From Allopontixanthobacter sp034376665 (GTDB lineage Bacteria; Pseudomonadota; Alphaproteobacteria; Sphingomonadales; Sphingomonadaceae), in the NCBI RefSeq assembly GCF_034376665.1, contig NZ_JAXMJI010000117.1, positions 1-57,013 of the forward strand: 57,013 nt of DNA, in the 5' to 3' direction. The number at the start of each line of letters is the position of its first letter. Position 1 is the stretch's first letter. The position numbers and the translations under genes were made by a program. Under the pieces are notes generated by a model. That model had not been told where the DNA came from and did not search any database. It saw only the letters and a list, made by a program, of their open reading frames with translations. Shown one piece after another: positions 43,182 to 52,015 of the stretch.

Positions 43182-45905
43182 CTAGAAGTCGATCGATGCT
43201 GCGATACCAACTGTGCGACCAATTACATCATAGGTGCCGGGATAGGTCCCGAATGCACCCGCTGCATCAGGCAGTGGCGGTCCCACATCGAAGAGATTGC
43301 GCACCCCGGCATTCAGCACCAGCCCGTCGAGGGGGGTGGTCCACCGGAAGTTGAGATCGATATAGTTCATCGCGTTAATCTGTTCGTCAGTTCCGCCAGC
43401 GAAGGTAACTTCGCCTATCCGCCGCCATACCACCTGCGCCAGGACACTGTCGCCCCCGGTCGAAAGCGCCAGTCGGTGGCGGTAGTCGGGCTGTACCAAG
43501 CTCACTGCGTCGGAGGAGCAGGCGAAGCCGAAAGTACCCTTGCAATCTATAGGCGACAGGACCGGATTGCGCTGGATCGAGTAACCGGTGACGATATTGG
43601 CTTGGTAGCCAAGGCTCACTTGATTGAACAGGCCTTCGCTGCCGAACTCGTAGGTGTAGCTGGTATTGATATCGAACCCGCGCTGCTTGATAACTCCGAG
43701 ATTGCGGTCAGTAACAAAGGCATTGTCGATGAAGCCGGTAACCGGATTACGCGAAATCGCCGCGCAGATCGGATTGTCTGCCACCGGATTTTCGATGTAG
43801 CAGCTTTGCAATGCGTCAACCGGTTGAATTTGACCCACGGCATCCCGGATTTTGATGTCGTAATAGTCGACGAACAATTCGAACCCGTCGAAGAAATCGG
43901 GGGTGAACACCGCGCCGAGCGTCCATGTTTTGCCTGTCTCCGGGCCGATATCTGCATTGCCGCCGAAGAAATAGTCGCCCGTGAGATTGGCCGGATCAAG
44001 GCTGTCATAGCTGCCTTCGGCTGGTGCCCCAAAGCGGTCGCATTGCGCCCTGTCACCGGTTCCCAACTCGCAAGGATCGCCGAGATAGCGCGGCGTAAGA
44101 CGCGGCACGGTGCGCAACAGTGAGAAGGGGATGGAGAAGGTGGGCGAAGCGAATTCACCCAAGTTAGGCGCGCGGATGACCGATTGATACGTGCCGCGCA
44201 GCCGGAGCCCGTAATCGACCTCCCACGAAAGACCAAGCTTGTAGGTCCACTCGGGGTCGAAATTCGAATAATCGGAATAGCGCAGCGCCCCTTCTGCGGT
44301 CACATTCTTAAAGAAAGGCTTGTCGGCAAGAATGGGCACCAGGATTTCGCCGTAGAGTTCGTTGACGTCAAAGTCGCCCACAGTCACGCCGCCCCCGGTT
44401 GTACGGAAGGTCAAGCCGTTCGCCACTGCCGCTTCGTCGCTGGTTTCCAGCGTTTCCTTGCGATATTCGTAACCGACAGCAAACTTGATTGGCCCGGCAG
44501 GAAGCGAGAATAGTGCAGAGCTGTCGCCAGACAAGGTGATTGCGCCCACTGTTTGTGTGCGGTCACGGCGTTCCTGGCTGAAATCCTGACCGAACCCGGT
44601 CAGGTCGGCACCGGGGCCAAAGATATCGACGCTGTTGGCAATCGCGGCGAAACGGCTGGCGCCCGACGCATTCACCCGGAGCGCATCACCTGAAATTACC
44701 GACTCTTCATCCACCTCGCCGTACTGGGCGTAGGCATCGTAGGACAGCCAGTCCGTCAGGTCGCCGCGAAACCCGCCCAGAAATTGTATCGTCGTCCGGT
44801 CCGTAGCGGCGCGGATAATGCCCAGTTCACCCAATGTACGATTGACCCGGACCTGCGCCACTCCGTTTACGAACGTCAACTGGTCGCGCACCACGTTGGT
44901 CAGGAAAGGGTTTGTCTCGGAGATCCCGACAATTTCATTGACGGTGACCGGATTATTGCCCGACCGGCCAGACCCCACTGTATCGACCTGCGAGTACATC
45001 GCACGTCCATAAAATTCCAGCGGCTCGGCAAGCTCGTAATTGAAAAACGTCGAGACGTTGATGCGTTCGAGTGGTTGCACAAGGTCGTATTGGTCGGACA
45101 GATCCGACGTTTGCGCGGTGGTCGTGAATGCACCCGCCTCATCGAAAGCAAAGAAATTGCCCGAAGCGATGTCGGTGAAATTTCCGCCGATCCCGGCCAC
45201 TGGCGAAGCAGAATTGTCGGCTGCGAATTGCCGATCGCCGATATTAAGGCCGCCGCGATCAGTATAGCCGAAAAATGCTACGATGTTACCCCGATCGCCG
45301 ATCCCGGCACCGAGCTTGAGGTGCGCGTCGTAGACACGATAGCCATCCGCAAACTCGACGCTACTGCCAACGCCAACGCCTTCGTATTCAGTGTCGACGA
45401 TGAAGTTGACGACGCCAGCCACCGCATCTGCGCCATAAACCGCCGCAGCGCCCCCCGTCAGCACATCCACTTGCTTAAGCAAGGGTGCCGGAATGGAATT
45501 GACATCCACCGCGTTGCGGAAGCTGAACGGTACCGCCCGGGTGCCGTTGATCAGGACCAGAGTGCGATTCTGGCCCAAGTTGCGCAGATCGAGGGTCTGC
45601 GCCCCGCGCCCGTCGCTGCCGGTTTGCGTCGAATTTACGCCGCCAGCGAATTGCGGCAACTTGGCCGTAATGTCCTCTACCGTTACGGCCCGGTCGAGCG
45701 CGATCTGTTCTTCCCCGAAGGTCAGGACTGGACTGGTGGCATTCAGGTCGCTGCGCTGGATGCGCGAGCCGGTAACGACGATCTGTGCGCTTTCGGCCGC
45801 AGCCTCGTTGGTTGGCCCGACCTCCTGCGCCGACGCCTTGCTTGCGCTCATCGTCGCAAGGGCCAGAAAAGAAACTCCGATTCCCGCTTTTGCACCAAAC
45901 TGCAT
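43182..45905 (-). CDS. TonB-dependent outer membrane receptor
   Basis: 907 aa from ATG 45905, with GGGAGG seven bases upstream; the earlier frame is not signal-like. Signal peptide MQFGAKAGIGVSFLALATMSASKASAQ. TonB-box-like IVVTGSRI, then the plug: ATSPVLTFGEEQIALDRAVTVEDITAKLPQF, GAQTLDLRNLGQNRTLVLINGTR and LLKQVDVLTGGAAAVYGADAVAGVVNFI. The barrel ends with aromatic RTVGIAASIDF. Proteobacterial oligosaccharide receptors of this type serve sugar fragments; the island suggests murein or chitin oligosaccharides. Confidence 0.95.
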   Translation of the reverse strand: MQFGAKAGIGVSFLALATMSASKASAQEVGPTNEAAAESAQIVVTGSRIQRSDLNATSPVLTFGEEQIALDRAVTVEDITAKLPQFAGGVNSTQTGSDGRGAQTLDLRNLGQNRTLVLINGTRAVPFSFRNAVDVNSIPAPLLKQVDVLTGGAAAVYGADAVAGVVNFIVDTEYEGVGVGSSVEFADGYRVYDAHLKLGAGIGDRGNIVAFFGYTDRGGLNIGDRQFAADNSASPVAGIGGNFTDIASGNFFAFDEAGAFTTTAQTSDLSDQYDLVQPLERINVSTFFNYELAEPLEFYGRAMYSQVDTVGSGRSGNNPVTVNEIVGISETNPFLTNVVRDQLTFVNGVAQVRVNRTLGELGIIRAATDRTTIQFLGGFRGDLTDWLSYDAYAQYGEVDEESVISGDALRVNASGASRFAAIANSVDIFGPGADLTGFGQDFSQERRDRTQTVGAITLSGDSSALFSLPAGPIKFAVGYEYRKETLETSDEAAVANGLTFRTTGGGVTVGDFDVNELYGEILVPILADKPFFKNVTAEGALRYSDYSNFDPEWTYKLGLSWEVDYGLRLRGTYQSVIRAPNLGEFASPTFSIPFSLLRTVPRLTPRYLGDPCELGTGDRAQCDRFGAPAEGSYDSLDPANLTGDYFFGGNADIGPETGKTWTLGAVFTPDFFDGFELFVDYYDIKIRDAVGQIQPVDALQSCYIENPVADNPICAAISRNPVTGFIDNAFVTDRNLGVIKQRGFDINTSYTYEFGSEGLFNQVSLGYQANIVTGYSIQRNPVLSPIDCKGTFGFACSSDAVSLVQPDYRHRLALSTGGDSVLAQVVWRRIGEVTFAGGTDEQINAMNYIDLNFRWTTPLDGLVLNAGVRNLFDVGPPLPDAAGAFGTYPGTYDVIGRTVGIAASIDF

Positions 45906-45940
45906 GACGTTGCCTCCCAGATTTTGTAAATTTGTGATGA

Positions 45941-46120
45941 GGTTTGTATCATACCTTTCATGAAAGCCAAGGACAAATTCAATAACCCCGTAATTCTTTC
46001 TTATTGCATCGTTTACGAAGCCTTTGTAGGGCGGTGGAGACCATCGAAGGGTATAATATGGACTTGCAGGATGCAGGTTTTTGCCGCAGTTTGGTCTCAT
46101 AATTGGTCATAATTGGTATT
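45941..46120. promoter_or_regulatory. Receptor/murQ divergent control region with candidate operators
   Basis: The 239 bp between the receptor and murQ starts hold several candidates. GGTTTGTATCATACC (45941-45955) is an imperfect palindrome. TTTCATGAAA (45956-45965) is a perfect 10-bp palindrome. A tandem TCATAATTGG repeat (46097-46116) runs into TTGGTATT (46113-46120), just before murQ. A GntR-type regulator encoded after murQ is the obvious candidate ligand. Confidence 0.4.
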
Positions 46121-46144
46121 ACACTCGACAAGGTAGCGATCCGG

Positions 46145-47035
46145 ATGATGGAGACAGAAAGCAGAAGCGCCCGGTACACTAGGGTCGAAACATGGCCGCT
46201 CCGGGAAATTGTGGGAGCGTTGCTGGAAGGCCAGGTGAGCGCTGCTGCCAGCGCGCTCGCAATCGCGCCCGGCGTTGAACACGCGGTGACGCAAGGGGTT
46301 GCGCGGCTCAGTAAGGGGGGGCGCCTTTTCTATATCGGCGCAGGCACTTCAGGACGGATCGCAGCGCAAGACGGTGTCGAACTGGTCCCGACCTATGGTT
46401 GGCCGCGCGATCGCCTGGTGATCCTGCTCGCGGGAGGCGCCGAAGCCATGTTGTTCAGCGCCGAAGAAGCGGAGGACGATGCGGCAGCAGCTGAGGCCGA
46501 AATGCAGTCGCACGCTCCAACCGTAGATGATGTTGTGATCGGCGTCGCTGCAAGCGGCCGTACGCCCTATACCTGCGCGGCTATTGAGTGTGCCAAGGAT
46601 GCGGGGGCCCTGACGATTGGTATTGCCGGTAACCGGCCTAGCCGCCTCCTTGATGTCGTGGACTGCCCGCTGTTTGCAGACACCGGCGCAGAAATCGTGG
46701 CTGGCTCGACCCGCATGAAAGCCGGAACCGCACAAAAAGCCATACTGAATAGTTTATCTACCGCTCTTATGATAAGGCTGGGGCGAGTCTATGAAGGGCA
46801 GATGACTCACATGTCCATAACGAACGCGAAACTGCGCGAGCGGGCTCTCTTGATGATCGCCGAACTAACGTATGCCGATGGCGCGACGTGCACCGCTGCA
46901 CTCCGCGCGAGCGGCGACTATCTACCGCTTGCGATCTTGTTGGCCACCGGCCTCGATGAGGGGACGGCGCAGGAGCGGCTCGATTTGGCATGCGGGGACG
47001 TCGGACGTGCAATCAAAGGGGCACACGATGGTTGA
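46145..47035 (+). CDS. murQ: N-acetylmuramic acid 6-phosphate etherase
   Basis: 296 aa from ATG 46145; the frame opens at 46103. SIS-fold etherase: LFYIGAGTSGRIAAQDGVELVPTYGW, LLAGGAEAMLFSAEEAEDD (catalytic Glu region), VVIGVAASGRTPYTCAAIECAKDAGALTIGIAGN and GAEIVAGSTRMKAGTAQKAILNSLSTALMIRLG. It splits MurNAc-6-P into GlcNAc-6-P and D-lactate. Its end overlaps the GntR gene by 8 bp, starting a four-gene operon: murQ, gntR, FAD oxidase, deaminase. Confidence 0.96.
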   Translation: MMETESRSARYTRVETWPLREIVGALLEGQVSAAASALAIAPGVEHAVTQGVARLSKGGRLFYIGAGTSGRIAAQDGVELVPTYGWPRDRLVILLAGGAEAMLFSAEEAEDDAAAAEAEMQSHAPTVDDVVIGVAASGRTPYTCAAIECAKDAGALTIGIAGNRPSRLLDVVDCPLFADTGAEIVAGSTRMKAGTAQKAILNSLSTALMIRLGRVYEGQMTHMSITNAKLRERALLMIAELTYADGATCTAALRASGDYLPLAILLATGLDEGTAQERLDLACGDVGRAIKGAHDG

Positions 47036-47750
47036 TATGACGCTATGGAATAAGGGTGGTAACCGGCCGCTCTACCAGATGATTGCCGAACGCATCCGCG
47101 CGCAGATCATCGACGGAAAGGTCAGCGAAGGCGATGCGTTGCCATCCGAACGCGAATTGTGCGAGCTTACTCAGACCTCGCGGGTCACGGTGCGCAAGGC
47201 GCTGCAGCAGCTGATCGACGAAGACCTGCTTTTCCGCCGACAAGGTTCGGGAACGTATGTGAAACGCGTGATCGAAGCCAAGAACGACATGCTGAGCGGC
47301 TTCAGTGAGAGCGCGAAGCTACGCGGCGAGGATGCCAGTTCGCTTTGGTTGCTTCGCGCGCTGGCATCTCCCACGCGCTACGAGATCGAAATGCTAGGGC
47401 TGCGCCAGAGCGAAACCGTCGCCCGGCTGGCACGGGTGCGAATGCTGGACGGTGATCCGCTAGCGGTGGAACATGCCAGTGTCCCTGCACAATTCCTGCC
47501 TCCTCTCGAGGAGATGGGCGAATCGCTTTACGATGCGCTGGCACGGCGAGGCAACCGTCCTGTCCGTGGGCGGCAGGTCACTAGCGCTTCGCTTGCCACG
47601 CCGACCGAGGCGGCGCTCCTAGGTATCGACGAAAACGCAGCAGTACTCCGCATCGAGCGGGTAACCTATATGGCGGACGACACAGCGGTAGAACTTACCC
47701 GCTCGGCCTATCGCGGGGATATCTATCAGTTCATCTCGGATCTGCGCTGA
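47028..47750 (+). CDS. GntR/HutC-family transcriptional regulator of the amino-sugar island
   Basis: 240 aa from ATG 47028. Winged HTH: PLYQMIAERIRAQIIDGKVSEGDALPSERELCELTQTSRVTVRKALQQLIDEDLLFRRQGSGTYV (residues 15-80). A UTRA ligand domain follows (residues 95-238, LARVRMLDGDPLAVEHASVPAQFLPPL, ...ERVTYMADDTAVELTRSAYRGDIYQF). UTRA regulators of the NagR/YvoA type respond to GlcN-6-P or GlcNAc-6-P, which fits the surrounding genes. Likely autoregulated through the region before murQ. Confidence 0.9.
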   Translation: MVDMTLWNKGGNRPLYQMIAERIRAQIIDGKVSEGDALPSERELCELTQTSRVTVRKALQQLIDEDLLFRRQGSGTYVKRVIEAKNDMLSGFSESAKLRGEDASSLWLLRALASPTRYEIEMLGLRQSETVARLARVRMLDGDPLAVEHASVPAQFLPPLEEMGESLYDALARRGNRPVRGRQVTSASLATPTEAALLGIDENAAVLRIERVTYMADDTAVELTRSAYRGDIYQFISDLR

Positions 47751-47751
47751 G

Positions 47752-49182
47752 ATGGGCGCGGCCAGCGAGGTGCGCAATCTGCCGCCGGTCGCGCGCGATC
47801 TACCGGAGATCGATTGGCTCACGCACGAAGACGCTGCGCAGCGCGGTGTTAGCTATTGGGACAGCGCGGCGCTGGATGCCGCAGCGTTGGCGAGGCCTGC
47901 TTCCACACAGGAGGTCGCGGCCATTCTTCGCGCGTGTTACTCGGCAGGACAGTCAGTCGTCACGCATGGCGGCAGAACGACTTGCGTCGACGGGGTCAGA
48001 ACTCTTCCCGATCAGATCGCTCTGTCGCTCGAAAAGATGAATGCGATCATCGATATCGATCCAGTCGAAGGGACCGCGACCGTCGAGGCGGGGGTGGTTC
48101 TGCAAACCTTGCAGGAAGCTGCGGAGGAGGCGGGGATGTATTTCCCGCTCGATTTGGGCGCGCGCGGATCGTGCACCATCGGTGGCAATGCGGCAACCAA
48201 TGCCGGCGGGGTCAATGTGCTGCGCTATGGCATGATGCGAAATCTTGTTCTCGGCCTCGAGGCAGTGCTGGCCGACGGATCTGTCATCAGTTCGATGAAC
48301 CGCATGCTCAAGAACAACGCGGGCTACGATCTCAAGCAATTGTTCATCGGCACCGAAGGGACTTTGGGCGTTATCACCCAGCTGGTGCTGCGGCTCGAAC
48401 CGCTGCCCGGCCAATTGCATACGGCAATGGTTGCAGTCGCTGATTTCGCCGGCATCATGCATTTGCTGAAGGAAGCGCGCGTGCGCCTGGGAGCCGGCTT
48501 ACACGCCTTCGAATTGATGTGGGGGTCCTATTACGACGCTGTGACACGTCCCGGCGGCCACGCACCGCCGCTGGAACGCGGCGCACCGTTCTATCTTCTG
48601 ATCGAGGCGAGCGGAGACCAGGGCGGCGCGGCTCTGGAATCTTATCTCGAATTCGCCTTTGCCGAAGGCCTCGTCATCGACGGCACGCTGGCGCAATCCC
48701 TGACCCAGCGCCAGCAGCTGTGGACTGTGCGGGACGATTTCGAAGCGATCCTCAAGGATGGCAGAACCTACCTCTACGATGTCAGCCTGCCGCTGCGCGC
48801 AATGCAAGGATATGTTGCCGAAGTGACCGAGCGCTTCTTGAAAGCATTCCCGCAGGGCGTCGTGTATGTATTCGGCCATATCTGCGATGGCAACTTGCAT
48901 ATTTTCCTTGCACCGCACGCTGCTCAAATTGGGTCAAGTTCCGGGCAGAACTGGAAGGAACATCGCCGCAGCGCCGATGCATCAGTTTATGAACCGCTGC
49001 GGGCGGTCGGTGGATCGGTTTCGGCTGAACATGGCATCGGGCGCGAGAAGCGGGACTGGCTGCAAATATCCCGCACCGAAGAAGAGATTGCGCTGATGCG
49101 GACGCTGAAAAGCAGCCTCGACCCGCGCAATATACTCAATCCCGGCCTCGTCATCGATGTCGATCGGGACAGCGCGTCGTGA
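47752..49182 (+). CDS. FAD-linked oxidase, D-lactate dehydrogenase-like
   Basis: 476 aa. FAD-binding type 4 (VAO) domain: SVVTHGGRTTCVDGV, ALSLEKMNAIIDIDPVEGTATVEAGVVLQTLQEAAEEAGMYFPLDLGARGSCTIGGNAATNAGG, and NAGYDLKQLFIGTEGTLGVITQLVLRL. The C-terminal oxidase domain carries VYVFGHICDGNLHIFLAP, SAEHGIGREK and SSLDPRNILNPG. The family covers D-lactate, glycolate and D-2-hydroxyglutarate dehydrogenases. Position directly after murQ-gntR makes D-lactate, the MurQ by-product, the most likely substrate. Overlaps the next gene by GTGA. Confidence 0.88.
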   Translation: MGAASEVRNLPPVARDLPEIDWLTHEDAAQRGVSYWDSAALDAAALARPASTQEVAAILRACYSAGQSVVTHGGRTTCVDGVRTLPDQIALSLEKMNAIIDIDPVEGTATVEAGVVLQTLQEAAEEAGMYFPLDLGARGSCTIGGNAATNAGGVNVLRYGMMRNLVLGLEAVLADGSVISSMNRMLKNNAGYDLKQLFIGTEGTLGVITQLVLRLEPLPGQLHTAMVAVADFAGIMHLLKEARVRLGAGLHAFELMWGSYYDAVTRPGGHAPPLERGAPFYLLIEASGDQGGAALESYLEFAFAEGLVIDGTLAQSLTQRQQLWTVRDDFEAILKDGRTYLYDVSLPLRAMQGYVAEVTERFLKAFPQGVVYVFGHICDGNLHIFLAPHAAQIGSSSGQNWKEHRRSADASVYEPLRAVGGSVSAEHGIGREKRDWLQISRTEEEIALMRTLKSSLDPRNILNPGLVIDVDRDSAS

Positions 49183-50213
49183 CCGCACTCTCACAATCGC
49201 TCATGGCGGCCGAGGCGCAGGAGGCCGGCAGCCGGGTGGCTGAGCAGGGAGACATCCTTCGATCGCCGCTGCGCGATCTTGCCGCACGCATTGCAAGTTT
49301 TGATCCCAGGACGATTGTCACTTGCGCGCGCGGCAGTTCGGATCATGCCGCCCTGTTTGGGAAGTATGTGTTCGAGATGGCAACCGGCCTGCCGGTGGCA
49401 TCGCTCGGTCCGTCAGTCGTCTCGGTCTATGACACACCGCTGCGTTTCGAGCGCACGCTGTTCCTTACGATATCGCAATCGGGACAAAGCCCCGATCTGA
49501 TCCGCTGCGCGAGTGCGGCGCGCAAGGGAGGCGCGCTCGTCGTTGCGCTAGTGAACGACACGGCATCGCCGCTGGCGGCGGAGGCGGATGTGTGCATTGA
49601 TATCTGCGCGGGCCCTGAACTGGCGGTCGCGGCGACAAAATCATTCCTGTGCACGGCGTCTGCGCTGCTGCGCATGCTTGCCGAAATTCAAGGCGATGAC
49701 GTGCTGCGCGGCGTCCTGTCCGACCTTCCGGAACAGCTCGACGCGGCCAATCGCTGCGACTGGAGCGAGGCGCTGCCTGCCTTTACCCGGGCGGCTGACT
49801 GCCTCATAATTGCGCGCGGTCCCGGGCTCGGCATTGCCAGCGAAATGGCGCTCAAATTAAAGGAAACTGCCGGCGTTCATGCCTCTGCCTTCAGCGCAGC
49901 AGAAGTCCATCACGGTCCGAAGGCTGCCATTGGCCCGGGCATGCCGGTTTTGGCGTTGGGTACGCGCGATGTCGCTCACGAGAGTGTCGAACACGCGGCC
50001 CGGGAGTTGGCCCGCGGCGGCGCGCATCTGTTCACCAGCCTGCTGACGGGCGATGCGAGAACGCAGTTGCCCACGGTCGAAACCGGACATCCGCTGACGC
50101 AGCCGCTCGTTCAGCTCGCGAGCTTCTATCGCTTCGCAGACCGTCTCGCCCGTGCCCGCGGAAGAGACGGCGATGCCCCGGCGACCCTTAACAAAGTAAC
50201 GCGAACGCTCTGA
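49179..50213 (+). CDS. SIS-type glucosamine-6-phosphate deaminase (NagB-II like)
   Basis: 344 aa from a GTG. Two SIS domains as in the isomerase half of GlmS: TIVTCARGSSDHAALFGKYVFE, LFLTISQSGQSPDLIRCASAARKGGALVVALVND, LAVAATKSFLCTASALLRMLAEI, CLIIARGPGLGIASEMALKLKETAGVHASAFSAAEVHHGP. No glutaminase domain. In nag clusters such proteins replace NagB and deaminate GlcN-6-P to fructose-6-P, completing the pathway here. Last gene of the murQ operon, ending 15 bp before the convergent exporter gene. Confidence 0.88.
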   Translation: MTALSQSLMAAEAQEAGSRVAEQGDILRSPLRDLAARIASFDPRTIVTCARGSSDHAALFGKYVFEMATGLPVASLGPSVVSVYDTPLRFERTLFLTISQSGQSPDLIRCASAARKGGALVVALVNDTASPLAAEADVCIDICAGPELAVAATKSFLCTASALLRMLAEIQGDDVLRGVLSDLPEQLDAANRCDWSEALPAFTRAADCLIIARGPGLGIASEMALKLKETAGVHASAFSAAEVHHGPKAAIGPGMPVLALGTRDVAHESVEHAARELARGGAHLFTSLLTGDARTQLPTVETGHPLTQPLVQLASFYRFADRLARARGRDGDAPATLNKVTRTL

Positions 50214-50227
50214 GGGCGCCGGTTCTG

Positions 50228-52015
50228 TCAGTCATCGCTGCGTCGAAGGGTCGTCGCCACGACGGCTTCGTCCGGCACCCGGTCGCTTATCTCCCGGATT
50301 ACACCGCCGTCGAGGGATACGACCTGTTCGGCGTGGCGAAGCGTTTTCAGGCGGTGCGCTGCGACCAGGCTGGTGGTGTCCGGCAGGATCGCTCGAAGAT
50401 TTTCGACGATCGCCAATTCGTTCTCCTCGTCGAGCGCGCTTGTCGCCTCGTCCAGCAATAACAGCCGCGGGCGTTTGTAGAAGGCGCGTGCCAACAGGAC
50501 GCGCTGTTGCTGTCCGGCCGACAGATGCTTGCCCCCGGTACCCAGCATAGTCTCCAGCCCTTTCGGCGAAGCTTCAAGAATGTCGAGCACGCGGGCCGCG
50601 GCCAGTACTTCCTCCAGCCAGCCACTATCTTCGTCTCGTCCGGCCAGCACATTGTCGCGGATCGACGCGGAGAACATGGACCCGTCTTGCATTACCGCCC
50701 CGGTCGCATCCAGCCAGTACCGCTGATTGATCGTGCCGAGCGGACAGCCTGCCGCCGTAATGACGCCGCTATCGGGCTGGTAAATGCCGAGCAGGAGGCG
50801 CAGGATTGTCGTCTTGCCGGAACCGCTCGGTCCGATTAGCGCGGTCATTCGTCCTTCCGGAATGCACAGCGAAATATCCCGCAGCGTGGGCGAACCGGCC
50901 AACGGATAGCTGAAATTCACCGCCTTGAACTCGATAGGTGCGATAGCACGCGGCATGACGGATTGTTGCGCGGTAAGTTGAGCCTGATCGAACGCCGCCC
51001 TGATCTCCAGCGTTCGGTGCATGGCGGCACGCACTTCCTCGAGCTTGTTGGTGAAAGCCAGAATCTGGTTGAGATGGAAATATAGCTGGACGATAATGAC
51101 GGAGGTGATGGTGAAATCGCCGAGCGTTATCGTCCCTTCAATGGTGCGCATCGCCGCTATGAAAGTCACGATCACCATACCCGCGCGGGTCAGGAAATGG
51201 CCGCCCGATGCCTGCAATTGTTCGATCGCTGTAGCTTTGAGCCTTGTTTGCAGGTTTTCAATCTGAATGGCAGACCAGCGGTCCAATGAAGGCGTCTCGT
51301 ATCCGGCTACCTTGATGTCACGCATGCCTTCGACCATCGCTATTTCCAATGCGCGCGCGCTGGAAGACTGCACGAAATTGGCAGCGTCGGTCTGCCGGCG
51401 CCGCAAGCCAACCAAGTAGATCCATCCGAGATAAGCAGCAGCGGAGGCGGCAAAGACCATAAATATCGAAAGATCCACGAAGATCAAAAGCAGTCCGAGC
51501 GACAGGATCGACATGCTGGCTGTAAGGGCATCCATCGCTTCAACAGCAGCAAAGCGCTGCACCCGCTCGAGATCTCGGATCCGCTCCACGATCTCGCCAG
51601 ATCGCGACGCGCTGAAATAGCCTATCGGCAGGCTCAATAATTCCGCGATATGGCCGCTTGTCATGCGGCTGACCATCCTGTTGGAAACGTGCCCCGATAT
51701 TTTGGCGCGGACCGCGTTGAGCCCAATCAGGGACAGGAACAGCCCCACCTGGAGCGCGATCATCAACTGCACAAACATGGCGTCACCCGGCAGGATACCC
51801 TGATTGACGAGTGCCCGATTGGTCAGCGGCAGGGAAAAATTGATCGAGATCGTAGCCGCCATGATGGCCAGGATCTGGATCATATAACGGCGATAGGGAC
51901 CGAGCTGGCGCTGCATCCAGCGATCGGAGAACAGCGAAACGAGAGATATGTAGTGCGGGGTTGCCTCGCTACGGTTCCGCGCGTCGCTATGCGATAGCGA
52001 CTCGCTGACACTCAT
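50228..52015 (-). CDS. ABC exporter (fused membrane and ATPase domains, no peptidase domain)
   Basis: 595 aa from ATG 52015, overlapping the HlyD-like gene (ATGA); the upstream extension of the frame is discarded. Six membrane helices lie between about residues 44 and 325. The ATPase has Walker A LIGPSGSGKTTIL (394-404), signature LSAGQQQRVLLARAF (Ala for the usual Gly), and Walker B PRLLLLDEATSALDEENE. It resembles bacteriocin/type I secretion exporters but lacks the N-terminal C39 leader peptidase. Partner of the adjacent membrane-fusion protein. Substrate unknown. Confidence 0.88.
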   Translation of the reverse strand: MSVSESLSHSDARNRSEATPHYISLVSLFSDRWMQRQLGPYRRYMIQILAIMAATISINFSLPLTNRALVNQGILPGDAMFVQLMIALQVGLFLSLIGLNAVRAKISGHVSNRMVSRMTSGHIAELLSLPIGYFSASRSGEIVERIRDLERVQRFAAVEAMDALTASMSILSLGLLLIFVDLSIFMVFAASAAAYLGWIYLVGLRRRQTDAANFVQSSSARALEIAMVEGMRDIKVAGYETPSLDRWSAIQIENLQTRLKATAIEQLQASGGHFLTRAGMVIVTFIAAMRTIEGTITLGDFTITSVIIVQLYFHLNQILAFTNKLEEVRAAMHRTLEIRAAFDQAQLTAQQSVMPRAIAPIEFKAVNFSYPLAGSPTLRDISLCIPEGRMTALIGPSGSGKTTILRLLLGIYQPDSGVITAAGCPLGTINQRYWLDATGAVMQDGSMFSASIRDNVLAGRDEDSGWLEEVLAAARVLDILEASPKGLETMLGTGGKHLSAGQQQRVLLARAFYKRPRLLLLDEATSALDEENELAIVENLRAILPDTTSLVAAHRLKTLRHAEQVVSLDGGVIREISDRVPDEAVVATTLRRSDD

